Origin: Anaerolineae bacterium
GTDB taxonomy: Bacteria > Chloroflexota > Anaerolineae > DUEN01
Assembly (NCBI GenBank): GCA_021159845.1
Contig: JAGHDS010000044.1
Span: 1 to 5,339 of the forward strand
Reading direction: 5' to 3'
DNA: 5,339 nt
Shown here: piece after piece, positions 1 through 5,339 of the stretch
Layout of the letters: every line of letters begins with the position of its first letter
Numbering within the stretch: the stretch's first letter is position 1
Notes under the pieces: model-generated
Databases searched by the model: none
The model's input: only the letters and a program-made list of their open reading frames with translations
What the model was told of the DNA's origin: nothing
Position numbers and translations under genes: made by a program

Positions 1-1
1 G

Positions 2-496
2 GCCAACGTACTGGCCGAAACCGACGGCCTGTTCCGTCGGACGGCGCTGGAGGTGGCAAAGACCTATCCAGACGTTCAAGTGGACGAGTTGTTGGTGGAC
101 ACGGCGGCCATGCGTCTGGTACAATCGCCCGAGAGGTTCGACGTCATCGTCACCGCGAACCTCTACGGCGACATCCTGAGCGACGAGGCGGCCGGGTTGG
201 TGGGTGGCCTGGGGTTGGCCGCATCGGCCAATATCGGCGATCGGCACGGGCTGTTCGAGCCCGTCCATGGATCGGCACCGGACATCGCCGGGCGGGGCAT
301 CGCCAATCCCATCGCCGCCATCCTGGCCGGTGCGCTGATGCTAGACTTCCTGGGCGAGCCGGAGGTCGCCGACCGCATCCGGTCGGCCGCTCTGGATGTC
401 CTGGAACACGGCCCACGCACGCCCGACCTGGGCGGCAGCGCCACTACGGCCGAGATAACAAGCGCAATCGTGGATAGGGTAATTACAACCGGCTGA
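2..496 (+). CDS. Homoisocitrate dehydrogenase, C-terminal part (5' end outside window)
   Basis: This is the last 164 residues of a beta-decarboxylating dehydrogenase (isocitrate/isopropylmalate/homoisocitrate family), which normally has about 330-360 residues. The open frame runs in from base 2 (ANVLAETDGLF...), so the GTG at 53 is internal and not the start. Visible family motifs are NLYGDILSDEAA (metal- and substrate-binding aspartates), GLGLAASANIG, and FEPVHGSAPDIAG. The Asp in SAPD is the residue that favours NAD+ over NADP+ in this family. The tail GPRTPDLGG closely resembles Thermus homoisocitrate dehydrogenase. The expected reaction is oxidative decarboxylation of homoisocitrate to 2-oxoadipate in the cytoplasm. 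The residues that separate homoisocitrate from isopropylmalate or isocitrate specificity lie in the missing N-terminal half. The lysine assignment therefore rests on the adjacent lysW cluster, and LeuB is the main alternative. It ends 41 bases before lysW, so cotranscription is likely. Confidence 0.82.
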   Translation, partial: ANVLAETDGLFRRTALEVAKTYPDVQVDELLVDTAAMRLVQSPERFDVIVTANLYGDILSDEAAGLVGGLGLAASANIGDRHGLFEPVHGSAPDIAGRGIANPIAAILAGALMLDFLGEPEVADRIRSAALDVLEHGPRTPDLGGSATTAEITSAIVDRVITTG

Positions 497-524
497 TCGC
501 CAATTCATCATTCTCAATCTTCAC

Positions 525-532
525 AAAGGAGG
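525..532 (+). promoter_or_regulatory. Strong Shine-Dalgarno site of lysW
   Basis: AAAGGAGG lies 5 bases before the ATG at 538. It is a near-perfect anti-16S match and the strongest ribosome binding site in the window. It fixes the start of the small lysW gene and fits a carrier protein that would be needed in larger amounts than the enzymes acting on it (the last point is inference). Confidence 0.85.
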
Positions 533-537
533 ACGAC

Positions 538-714
538 ATGCCCGAGGTGTTGGTTGCGGAATGCCCCGAGTGTGGAGCGGAGATCGAAGTGACGGACGTG
601 ATCGAGGGAGAAATCATCGAGTGTCCGGACTGCGGCGTGGAACTGGAAGTACGCAGCCTGAACCCGTTCGTGCTCGAACTGGCCCCACAGGAAGAGGAAG
701 ACTGGGGAGAGTAA
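538..714 (+). CDS. lysW: Amino-group carrier protein LysW
   Basis: This 58-residue protein is a short acidic carrier for lysine biosynthesis. The C-terminal EDWGE motif is diagnostic: the side-chain carboxylate of the last Glu (E58) forms an isopeptide bond with the amino group of alpha-aminoadipate. That blocks cyclisation and gives the later enzymes a handle. Two CPxC pairs (C9/C12 and C29/C32) form the zinc ribbon known from Thermus LysW (about 54 residues). I count 18 acidic residues against one Arg and no Lys. This matches the family model in which the negative carrier surface docks on basic patches of LysX, LysZ, LysY and LysJ. The start is set by the strong ribosome binding site 5 bases upstream. 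The gene lies between homoisocitrate dehydrogenase and lysX, as expected for a LysW operon. An overlapping frame from 561 is an open but spurious extension of lysX. Confidence 0.96.
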   Translation: MPEVLVAECPECGAEIEVTDVIEGEIIECPDCGVELEVRSLNPFVLELAPQEEEDWGE

Positions 715-821
715 AAGGAAGAGGCACCGAGGCACGAGGGGAGACACTGGGTCCAGAATGCAGGTGTCCTCGTAGCCTTACTGCCTCATCACCTCGTCAC
801 TCGCATACCGGAGATAAACCC
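715..821 (+). repeat. lysW-lysX gap with GAGGCAC repeats and a predicted stem-loop
   Basis: This 107-base gap has no plausible gene. GAGGCAC occurs twice (721-727 and 729-735). An inner stem pairs GGCACGAGG (731-739) with CCTCGTAGCC (768-777), giving 9 base pairs with one bulged A at 774. An outer stem pairs GAGGCA (721-726) with TGCCTC (782-787). ACAC (744-747) can also pair with GTGT (764-767) inside the loop. No T-run follows, so it does not look like an intrinsic terminator. The end of the gap carries the lysX ribosome binding site (GGAG, 810-813). It could be an mRNA-processing or stability element, or decayed repeat filler of the kind common in some bacterial genomes. The pairings are read from the sequence; any role is inference. 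Confidence 0.6.
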
Positions 822-1715
822 ATGAAAGTTGGTGTCCTTTGCTCGCGCATTCGCGTCGAGGAAAAGTTACTCTTCCAGAAGATGGAAGAACGTGGGATAT
901 CCTTCGAGCGCATCGATGACCGGAAGGTGATCTTCGACTTCCACAGCGACGGCTGGACGCAGTACGACGTCGTCCTGGAACGTTGCATCAATCACTCCCG
1001 CGCGCTCTATTCCCTGCGCATCCTGGACGACCGCGGCATCCCCACCGTCAACACGTTCGAGGTTGCCGATACCTGCGGCAACAAGCTGCTAACCACATCG
1101 GCCTTGGTGCGCGCGGGCGTGCCCACCCCTAAGACCTTCATCGCCTACACACCAGAGTCGGCTCTGGAAGCCATCGAGCGCATGGGCTATCCTGTGGTCT
1201 TAAAACCCGCTGTAGGCTCATGGGGACGCCTGCTCTCCAAGATCAACGATCGAGATGCCGCCGAGGCCGTGCTTGAGCACAAGAAAATTCTGGGGACCTA
1301 CCATCACTCCATCTTCTACATCCAGGAATACATCCACAAGCCCCAGCGAGATATCCGGGCCTTCGTGGTCGGCGACGAGACTATCGGTGCCATCTACCGC
1401 ACGTCCCCGCATTGGATCACGAACACAGCGCGCGGCGGTAAGGCATCCAACTGCCCCGTCACGCCCGAGCTGAATGATCTCTGCGTGCGAGCTGCCCGCG
1501 CCGTCGGCGGCGGCGTTATCGCCATCGATGTGCTGGAGGACCCCGACCGGGGATTCCTGGTCAACGAGGTGAACTACACGATGGAGTTCCGTAATTCCAT
1601 CGAACCCACCGGCGTGGACATCCCCGGCCGCATTATCGACTTCGTCGTGCGCGTGGCCAAAGAGGGATGGGCAGCCGCCAACGGCTGGAAAGACACCGCG
1701 GAGATGACGGCCTGA
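822..1715 (+). CDS. lysX: LysW--alpha-aminoadipate ligase LysX (ATP-grasp)
   Basis: This 297-residue ATP-grasp (RimK-like) enzyme joins the amino group of alpha-aminoadipate to the C-terminal Glu side chain of LysW, using ATP. The N-terminal domain starts MKVGVLCSRIRVEEKLLF and contains VVLERC (50-55) and NHSRAL (57-62). The central ATP-binding part has CGNKLLTTSALVRAGVP (85-101), PVVLKPAVGSWGRLL (124-138) and FYIQEYIHKPQRDIRAFVVG (165-184). The C-terminal part has ITNTARGG (199-206), GGGVIAIDVLE (229-239) and the metal-binding NEVNYTMEFRNS (248-259). All match Thermus LysX closely, although that protein has His where Y252 stands. The ATG at 822 is chosen because family similarity begins there and GGAG lies 8 bases upstream; the frame stays open back to 561 only by reading lysW out of frame. 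About 15-20 residues after IIDFVVRVA extend past the Thermus end (280 residues). The stop overlaps the next start (TGATG). ArgX, the glutamate-specific paralogue, is the alternative, but context favours LysX. Confidence 0.94.
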   Translation: MKVGVLCSRIRVEEKLLFQKMEERGISFERIDDRKVIFDFHSDGWTQYDVVLERCINHSRALYSLRILDDRGIPTVNTFEVADTCGNKLLTTSALVRAGVPTPKTFIAYTPESALEAIERMGYPVVLKPAVGSWGRLLSKINDRDAAEAVLEHKKILGTYHHSIFYIQEYIHKPQRDIRAFVVGDETIGAIYRTSPHWITNTARGGKASNCPVTPELNDLCVRAARAVGGGVIAIDVLEDPDRGFLVNEVNYTMEFRNSIEPTGVDIPGRIIDFVVRVAKEGWAAANGWKDTAEMTA

Positions 1716-2443
1716 TGGCACTGAGAGCGATCACCTTCGACTTCTGGGGAACGCTATACTGGATGCCCACGGATGGCACCAGCCGCGAGAGACGCACCAA
1801 GCTGCTACACCGATACCTGACCGAGCAGGGGTACGCGATCCCCTACGAACGGCTACGAGCGGCGCTGGATGAGAGCTTCCGACGAGCGTACGAAGTGTGG
1901 ATGCAGGAGATGCGCACGGCCGACACGGCCGAACGGTTACGGTGGATATTGGCGGACATCGGCGCGACGCTCCCGCCACAGGCTTTCGACGCCTTAAAGC
2001 GCGAGCTGGAGGAGACGCTGCTATCCGAGCCGGTGACGCCGATCCCCGGAGCCATTGAGGTGATGCGGGCGCTGGCCGAGCGCTACAGTCTGGGATTGAT
2101 ATCCGACACGGGAATGACCCCCGGCCGGGTGCTCCGCCACTTCATGGCCCGCGACGGCATCCTCGACCTGTTTCGCCACTGCACCTTTTCCGATGAGACT
2201 GGGCGGGCCAAACCTCACGAACGGCAGTTCCTAGACACGTTAAACCAGCTAGGGGCACGCCCAGAGGAGGCCGTCCATATCGGTGACCTGACGGCCACCG
2301 ACATCACAGGCGCCCGCCGTGTGGGGATGAAAGCCGTGCTCTTCACCGGCGTCACTCAGGGGCAAGATCCATCGCAAGCCCATGCGGTCATCTCTTCCTA
2401 CAAAGAGCTACTTCCCATCCTGCGCGCGTGGAGTGATTCATGA
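1715..2443 (+). CDS. HAD-superfamily hydrolase embedded in the lysine operon, function unknown
   Basis: This 242-residue haloacid dehalogenase-like protein has a Rossmann core plus an alpha-helical cap, roughly residues 16-110. Motif I is TFDFWGTL with nucleophile D9. The +2 position, normally Asp in phosphatases, is W11. Motif II is GLISDTG (S130), motif III is GRAKPHE (K166), and motif IV is IGDLTATDITGA (D191, D196). The catalytic set is thus complete except for the general acid/base. L-2-haloacid dehalogenases also lack an Asp there (DxY), while many uncharacterised HADs carry DFWGTL or DFWNTL. The substrate cannot be told. The ATG at 1715 overlaps the lysX stop by one base, and its own stop overlaps the lysY start by four, so translational coupling is likely. 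The frame is open upstream to 1667, but that segment lies inside lysX and lacks HAD similarity. The known LysW pathway has no phosphatase step, so its role is open. Metabolite clean-up is one guess. Confidence 0.88.
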   Translation: MALRAITFDFWGTLYWMPTDGTSRERRTKLLHRYLTEQGYAIPYERLRAALDESFRRAYEVWMQEMRTADTAERLRWILADIGATLPPQAFDALKRELEETLLSEPVTPIPGAIEVMRALAERYSLGLISDTGMTPGRVLRHFMARDGILDLFRHCTFSDETGRAKPHERQFLDTLNQLGARPEEAVHIGDLTATDITGARRVGMKAVLFTGVTQGQDPSQAHAVISSYKELLPILRAWSDS

Positions 2444-3501
2444 GCACAGATCGGTTGAGCGTCAGCATCGTTGGGGCTTCCGGATACACCGGAGGCGAAC
2501 TACTACGTCTACTGCTGGGCCATCCCAACATCGAAATCAAGCAAGTAACATCGGAGCGAAACGCTGGACGCTATGTCCACTTCGTGCATCCTAACCTGCG
2601 CGGCCATACCCGGCTGAAATTCACCAGCGCCAGTGAGCTCCAACCGTGCGATCTGCTCTTCCTCTGCCTGCCCCACGGCCAGGCACAGACCCGCATCGAT
2701 GACTTCGCCGCGCTGGCGCCGCGCATCATCGACCTGAGCGCCGATTTCCGGCTGCGCGATCCCACACTATACGAACGATGGTACGGCCGGCCCCATGCCG
2801 CGCCCGAATGGCTGGATCGGTTCGTCTACGGGCTACCGGAACTCCACCGCGACGAGATCCGCTCCGCATCATATGTCTCCGGCGTGGGCTGCAACGCTAC
2901 AGCTACCACGTTGGCGCTATGGCCGCTTTTCCAGGCTGACCTGGTCGACCGGGACCGCGACGTCATCATCGAGGTGAAGGTGGGATCATCGGAGGGGGGA
3001 AATAGCCCGTCGGAGGCATCCCATCACCCGGAGCGAAGTGGGGTTGTGCGCTCGTTCGCCCCCACCGGGCATCGTCACACCGCCGAGGTCATCCAGGCGC
3101 TCTCCCGAACCGGCCAGGTCCCTCCCATCCACCTCTCGGCGACGGCCGTTGAGCTGGTGCGCGGTGTGTTGGCCACCGGACATGCCTTTCTGAAGGATCG
3201 CGGCCTGACCGAGCGCGACCTATGGAAGGCCTACCGCGCGGCTTATCGGGATGAACCCTTCGTCCGCATCGTCAAAGAGCGGCAGGGGATCTACCGCTAT
3301 CCCGAGCCGAAGATCGTGGCTGGGTCGAACCACGCGGATGTGGGCTTCGAGCTGGACCCGGAGACCGGGCGCGTCGTCGCTCTATGCGCCATCGACAACC
3401 TGATGAAGGGCGCCGCGGGCACGGCCGTGCAATGCATGAATCTGATGTGCGGCCTCCCGGAGACGAGAGGGTTGGAGTTCACGGGATTGCATCCGGTGTG
3501 A
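2440..3501 (+). CDS. lysY: LysW-aminoadipate 6-phosphate reductase LysY (ArgC-type)
   Basis: This 353-residue protein is an NADPH-dependent reductase that converts LysW-alpha-aminoadipate 6-phosphate to the semialdehyde. The N-terminal Rossmann motif is VGASGYTGGELLRLL (11-25), followed by HPNLRG (50-55) and LCLPHG (75-80). The nucleophilic cysteine is C151 in GVGCNATATT. This GCNATA context is typical of the LysW-linked branch, whereas ordinary ArgC usually has PGCYPT. Other shared LysY features are VGSSEGGNSPSEASHHPERS (181-200) and PTGHRHTAE (208-216) with candidate catalytic histidines. KERQGIYRYPEPKIVAGSNH (279-298) and the IDNLMKGAAGTAVQ block (318-331) close the list. Length is normal for the family. 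The ATG at 2440 sits in an ATGA overlap with the HAD stop, and GGAG (2430-2433) lies 6 bases upstream. A role in LysW-dependent arginine synthesis as well, as in some archaea, cannot be excluded from sequence. Confidence 0.94.
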   Translation: MSTDRLSVSIVGASGYTGGELLRLLLGHPNIEIKQVTSERNAGRYVHFVHPNLRGHTRLKFTSASELQPCDLLFLCLPHGQAQTRIDDFAALAPRIIDLSADFRLRDPTLYERWYGRPHAAPEWLDRFVYGLPELHRDEIRSASYVSGVGCNATATTLALWPLFQADLVDRDRDVIIEVKVGSSEGGNSPSEASHHPERSGVVRSFAPTGHRHTAEVIQALSRTGQVPPIHLSATAVELVRGVLATGHAFLKDRGLTERDLWKAYRAAYRDEPFVRIVKERQGIYRYPEPKIVAGSNHADVGFELDPETGRVVALCAIDNLMKGAAGTAVQCMNLMCGLPETRGLEFTGLHPV

Positions 3502-3564
3502 GCATAGATACAGGATGCAGGATGCAGGATTTAGGACTTGACATGACACAGCGTCGAGGTAACC
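3502..3564 (+). repeat. lysY-lysZ gap with a 7-bp tandem repeat
   Basis: The 63-base gap contains four 7-bp units at 3511-3538: CAGGATG, CAGGATG, CAGGATT, TAGGACT. The first two are identical and the later ones decay. CAGGATGCAGG (3511-3521) differs by one base from CAGAATGCAGG (754-764) in the lysW-lysX gap, which suggests one repeat family in both places. A GAGGT ribosome binding site for lysZ follows at 3556-3560. No terminator is seen. Confidence 0.7.
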
Positions 3565-4368
3565 ATGATCGTCGTCAAAATCGGTGGTAGCGAGGGAATC
3601 AACCTGGACCTGATCGCGGATGACATCGCCGCCCTGGCCAAGGGAGGGCAACAGATGGTCGTCGTCCACGGCGGCTCGGCGGAGACCAATCGGGTAGCTG
3701 AAGCGCTCGGGCATCCGCCACGCTTCGTCACATCCGTATCGGGCTACACCAGCCGCTACACCGACCGCAAGACGCTGGAGATCTTCGAGATGGTGTACTG
3801 CGGTAAGGTCAACAAGGGGCTGGTGGAGCGACTCCAGCGGCGCGGCGTGAATGCGGTGGGGTTATCCGGACTGGACGGCCGCATCTTCGAGGGGCCGCGC
3901 AAGGCGGTCATCAAGGTGATCCAGAACGGCCGCCGTATGGTCCTGCGGGATGATTACACGGGCAAGGTGGAGCGCGTCAACGTGGACCTTCTACGCCTGC
4001 TGCTGGACAACGGCTACCTGCCGTTGCTCACTCCTCCAGCTGCCTCCTACGATGGCGAGGCCATCAACGTGGACGGGGACCGGGCGGCCGCAGCTGTGGC
4101 AAAGGCACTGGGAGCCGAGCAGCTCATTATCCTCTCCAACGTGCCCGGCCTGCTGCGCAACTTCCCAGACGAGTCCAGCCTGATCCCACATATCCCGCGA
4201 GGGCAGGTGGAGTCGGCTATGGACTTCGCCAAGGACCGAATGAAGAAGAAGGTGATGGGGGCCGCCGAAGCGCTGGACGCCGGCGTCCGCCGGGTGGTCT
4301 TCGCCGACGGACGGGTGGAGCACCCCATCCAGAAAGCGCTGGCTGGACAGGGGACCGTCATCGAATAA
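3565..4368 (+). CDS. lysZ: LysW-aminoadipate kinase LysZ (ArgB-type)
   Basis: This 267-residue amino acid kinase phosphorylates the distal carboxylate of LysW-bound alpha-aminoadipate with ATP, making the substrate of LysY. It belongs to the N-acetylglutamate kinase (ArgB) fold. Visible motifs are VVKIGGSEGIN (3-13, phosphate-binding K5 and GG), VVHGGSAETNRVAEALGHPP (33-52), SRYTDRKTLEIFEMVYCGKV (63-82), GLSGLDGRIF (99-108), INVDGDRAAAAVA (167-179, catalytic Asp region), LSNVPGLL (190-197) and MKKKVMGA (226-233, ATP-binding Lys). These blocks and the length match Thermus LysZ (about 269 residues) much better than standard ArgB. The ATG at 3565 coincides with the family N-terminus, with GAGGT 4 bases upstream. 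It is separated from lysY by 63 bases but remains in line with the operon. I see no N-terminal regulatory helix of the kind found in arginine-sensitive NAG kinases. Confidence 0.95.
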   Translation: MIVVKIGGSEGINLDLIADDIAALAKGGQQMVVVHGGSAETNRVAEALGHPPRFVTSVSGYTSRYTDRKTLEIFEMVYCGKVNKGLVERLQRRGVNAVGLSGLDGRIFEGPRKAVIKVIQNGRRMVLRDDYTGKVERVNVDLLRLLLDNGYLPLLTPPAASYDGEAINVDGDRAAAAVAKALGAEQLIILSNVPGLLRNFPDESSLIPHIPRGQVESAMDFAKDRMKKKVMGAAEALDAGVRRVVFADGRVEHPIQKALAGQGTVIE

Positions 4369-4379
4369 AAGGGCGCTTC

Positions 4380-4412
4380 AGAACCCCGGTTTCTCCCAGA
4401 AACCGGGGTTCT
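4380..4412 (+). repeat. Perfect 15-bp palindrome between lysZ and lysJ
   Basis: AGAACCCCGGTTTCT (4380-4394) and its exact reverse complement (4398-4412) are separated by CCC. The result is a GC-rich hairpin with a 3-base loop, which starts 12 bases after the lysZ stop codon. The downstream bases CTTCCGCC are not a T-tract, so intrinsic termination is doubtful. It ends 8 bases before the lysJ ribosome binding site, so it could stabilise the lysZ transcript end or affect lysJ expression. The form resembles dispersed palindromic (REP-like) elements, but its copy number cannot be judged from one window. Confidence 0.85.
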
Positions 4413-4420
4413 CTTCCGCC

Positions 4421-4428
4421 GGGAGGAG
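4421..4428 (+). promoter_or_regulatory. Shine-Dalgarno site supporting the GTG start of lysJ
   Basis: GGGAGGAG lies 5 bases before the GTG at 4434. No in-frame ATG occurs near the conserved N-terminus (the ATG at 4444 is in another frame), so this site decides the GTG start. Confidence 0.8.
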
Positions 4429-4433
4429 AAACC

Positions 4434-5339
4434 GTGTCATCCAATGCATCCATCATCGAGCTTGAGTCTCGCTATACCTCCGGGGCGTATCCCAAGCGAG
4501 AGGTCGCCATCGTGCGCGGCCAGGGCGCCCGTGTGTGGGACGCCGACGGCAGCGAGTATATCGATTGCGCCGCCGGTCATGGCGTGGCACTCATCGGCCA
4601 CGGCCGACCAGAGATCGCCCATGCCATCGCCGAGCAGGCCCAGCGGATCATCACCTGCCCGGAGGTCTTCTACAACGATCAGCGCGCCCGCCTGTTGGAG
4701 CGTCTGATCGGCCTGGCGCCCGAGGGCCTGACCCGCGCTTTCCTCTGCAACTCCGGCACGGAGGCCGTCGAAGGCGCCATCAAGTTCGCCCGCCTGGCCA
4801 CCGGCCGCCCTGGCATTGCAGCAGCCATGCGCGGCTTCCACGGCCGCACCCTGGGCGCGCTCTCCGCTACCTGGGAGAAGAGGTACCGGGAGCCATTCGA
4901 GCCGCTGGTCCCTGGGTTCACCCATGTGCCCTACAACAACCTGGACCGGCTGGCCCAGGCAGTCAACGAGGACACCGCGGCGGTGCTGTTGGAGGCTATA
5001 CAGGGCGAAGGAGGGGTCCGGCCCGGGTCTCGAGAGTTCCTGCAAGGCGCCCGGGAGATCTGCGATCGCACGGGAGCGCTGCTCATCATCGACGAGGTGC
5101 AAACCGGCTTTGGCCGCACCGGACGCTGGTTCGCCGTGGAGCACTACGACCTGCACCCCGACCTGATGACATTGGCCAAAGGAATGGCGGGTGGTGTGCC
5201 AATGGGCGCTGTGCTCATGACCGAGGCCGTGGCCAGCCAGATCAAACCAGGAGTGCACGGCTCCACCTTCGGCGGCAATCCATTATCCTGCGCGGCCGCG
5301 TTAGCCGCGATTGATGTGCTCGAGCGGGAAAATCTCCCC
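4434..5339 (+). CDS. lysJ: LysW-aminoadipate semialdehyde/LysW-lysine aminotransferase LysJ (3' end outside window)
   Basis: These are the first 302 residues of a class III PLP aminotransferase of the ArgD/LysJ group, which is normally about 395 residues, so roughly the last quarter is cut off by the window. It transfers an amino group, usually from glutamate, to the LysW-bound semialdehyde and yields LysW-lysine. Visible motifs are IVRGQGARVWDADGSEYIDC (26-45), NSGTEAVEGAIKFAR (106-120, PLP phosphate binding), MRGFHGRTLGALSATW (132-147), EAIQGEGGVRP (187-197), IIDEVQTGFGRTG (218-230, D220 contacting the PLP ring nitrogen), LAKGMAGGVPMG (247-258, Schiff-base K249) and HGSTFGGNPL (275-284). 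The stretch from IVRGQGARVWDA and the YREPFEPLVPG segment resemble Thermus LysJ. ArgD of arginine synthesis is a close relative, and such enzymes often serve both pathways. The GTG start follows a palindrome and a strong ribosome binding site. A 273-residue reverse-strand frame here is a shadow. Confidence 0.93.
   Translation, partial: MSSNASIIELESRYTSGAYPKREVAIVRGQGARVWDADGSEYIDCAAGHGVALIGHGRPEIAHAIAEQAQRIITCPEVFYNDQRARLLERLIGLAPEGLTRAFLCNSGTEAVEGAIKFARLATGRPGIAAAMRGFHGRTLGALSATWEKRYREPFEPLVPGFTHVPYNNLDRLAQAVNEDTAAVLLEAIQGEGGVRPGSREFLQGAREICDRTGALLIIDEVQTGFGRTGRWFAVEHYDLHPDLMTLAKGMAGGVPMGAVLMTEAVASQIKPGVHGSTFGGNPLSCAAALAAIDVLERENLP

Noticed and set aside
561..821. Upstream extension of the lysX frame to an ATG at 561
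   Set aside because: The extra 87 residues are an Arg/Gly-rich out-of-frame reading of lysW and the gap, without family similarity. The ATG at 822 matches the LysX N-terminus and has GGAG 8 bases upstream.
1218..1721. Reverse-strand open frame (167 codons) opposite lysX
   Set aside because: It is antisense to the conserved ATP-grasp domain, with no recognisable domain and no supporting ribosome binding site that I can see.
3538..3566. TTGACA (3538-3543) with AACCAT 17 bases downstream as a promoter for lysZ
   Set aside because: The -35 match is perfect, but the -10 candidate is poor and overlaps the lysZ start codon, so transcription would begin inside the gene.
3543..3590. Possible 15-codon upstream frame (MTQRRGNHDRRQNRW) overlapping the lysZ start
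   Set aside because: It has no clear ribosome binding site, is not rich in lysine or arginine codons in a leader-peptide pattern (five Arg, no Lys), and no attenuator hairpin follows.
4380..4420. Palindrome before lysJ as a rho-independent terminator ending the operon at lysZ
   Set aside because: No run of T follows the stem, and the next pathway gene starts 22 bases later in the same direction.
4437..5258. Long reverse-strand open frame (273 codons) opposite lysJ
   Set aside because: It lies wholly antisense to a well-conserved aminotransferase, has a His/Gly/Ala-rich composition typical of GC-rich shadow frames, and I recognise no motif in it.
4535..5314. Second + strand open frame (259 codons) within lysJ
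   Set aside because: The product is extremely Arg/Pro/Gly-rich and read in a shifted frame of lysJ, a GC-content artefact.

Overview
This GC-rich bacterial window holds seven co-directional genes (+ strand) that make up most of an operon for lysine biosynthesis by the alpha-aminoadipate (AAA) route using the amino-group carrier protein LysW. The order is homoisocitrate dehydrogenase (3' part only), lysW, lysX, a HAD-superfamily hydrolase, lysY, lysZ and lysJ (5' part only). Each pathway protein carries motifs I recognise from the Thermus thermophilus LysW system. The gene content plus bacterial Shine-Dalgarno sites suggests a bacterium, most plausibly Chloroflexota (the short-repeat filler in the intergenic gaps also fits) or a Deinococcota relative. 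This taxonomic call is an inference and is not proven by the sequence.

Layout: 2-496 is the C-terminal part of an NAD-type beta-decarboxylating dehydrogenase. 538-714 is a 58-residue zinc-ribbon carrier ending in EDWGE. 715-821 is a repeat- and hairpin-rich gap. 822-1715 is the ATP-grasp ligase LysX. 1715-2443 is a HAD-like protein overlapping its neighbours at both ends. 2440-3501 is the reductase LysY. 3502-3564 is a gap with a 7-bp tandem repeat. 3565-4368 is the kinase LysZ. 4369-4433 is a gap with a perfect 15-bp inverted repeat. 4434 to the window end is the aminotransferase LysJ.

How they work together: homoisocitrate dehydrogenase supplies 2-oxoadipate, which is transaminated to AAA by an enzyme outside the window. 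LysX joins the AAA amino group to the C-terminal glutamate side chain of LysW. LysZ phosphorylates the distal carboxylate, LysY reduces it to the semialdehyde, and LysJ transaminates it to LysW-lysine. Release of lysine needs LysK, which is not in the window. Homocitrate synthase and homoaconitase are also absent and may lie upstream of base 1 or elsewhere.

The core pathway is known biology. The points that deserve a second look are the HAD gene embedded in the operon with Trp where phosphatases have their general acid/base Asp, the hairpin-forming repeat directly after the carrier gene, the perfect palindrome just upstream of the lysJ ribosome binding site, and related short repeats in two different gaps.
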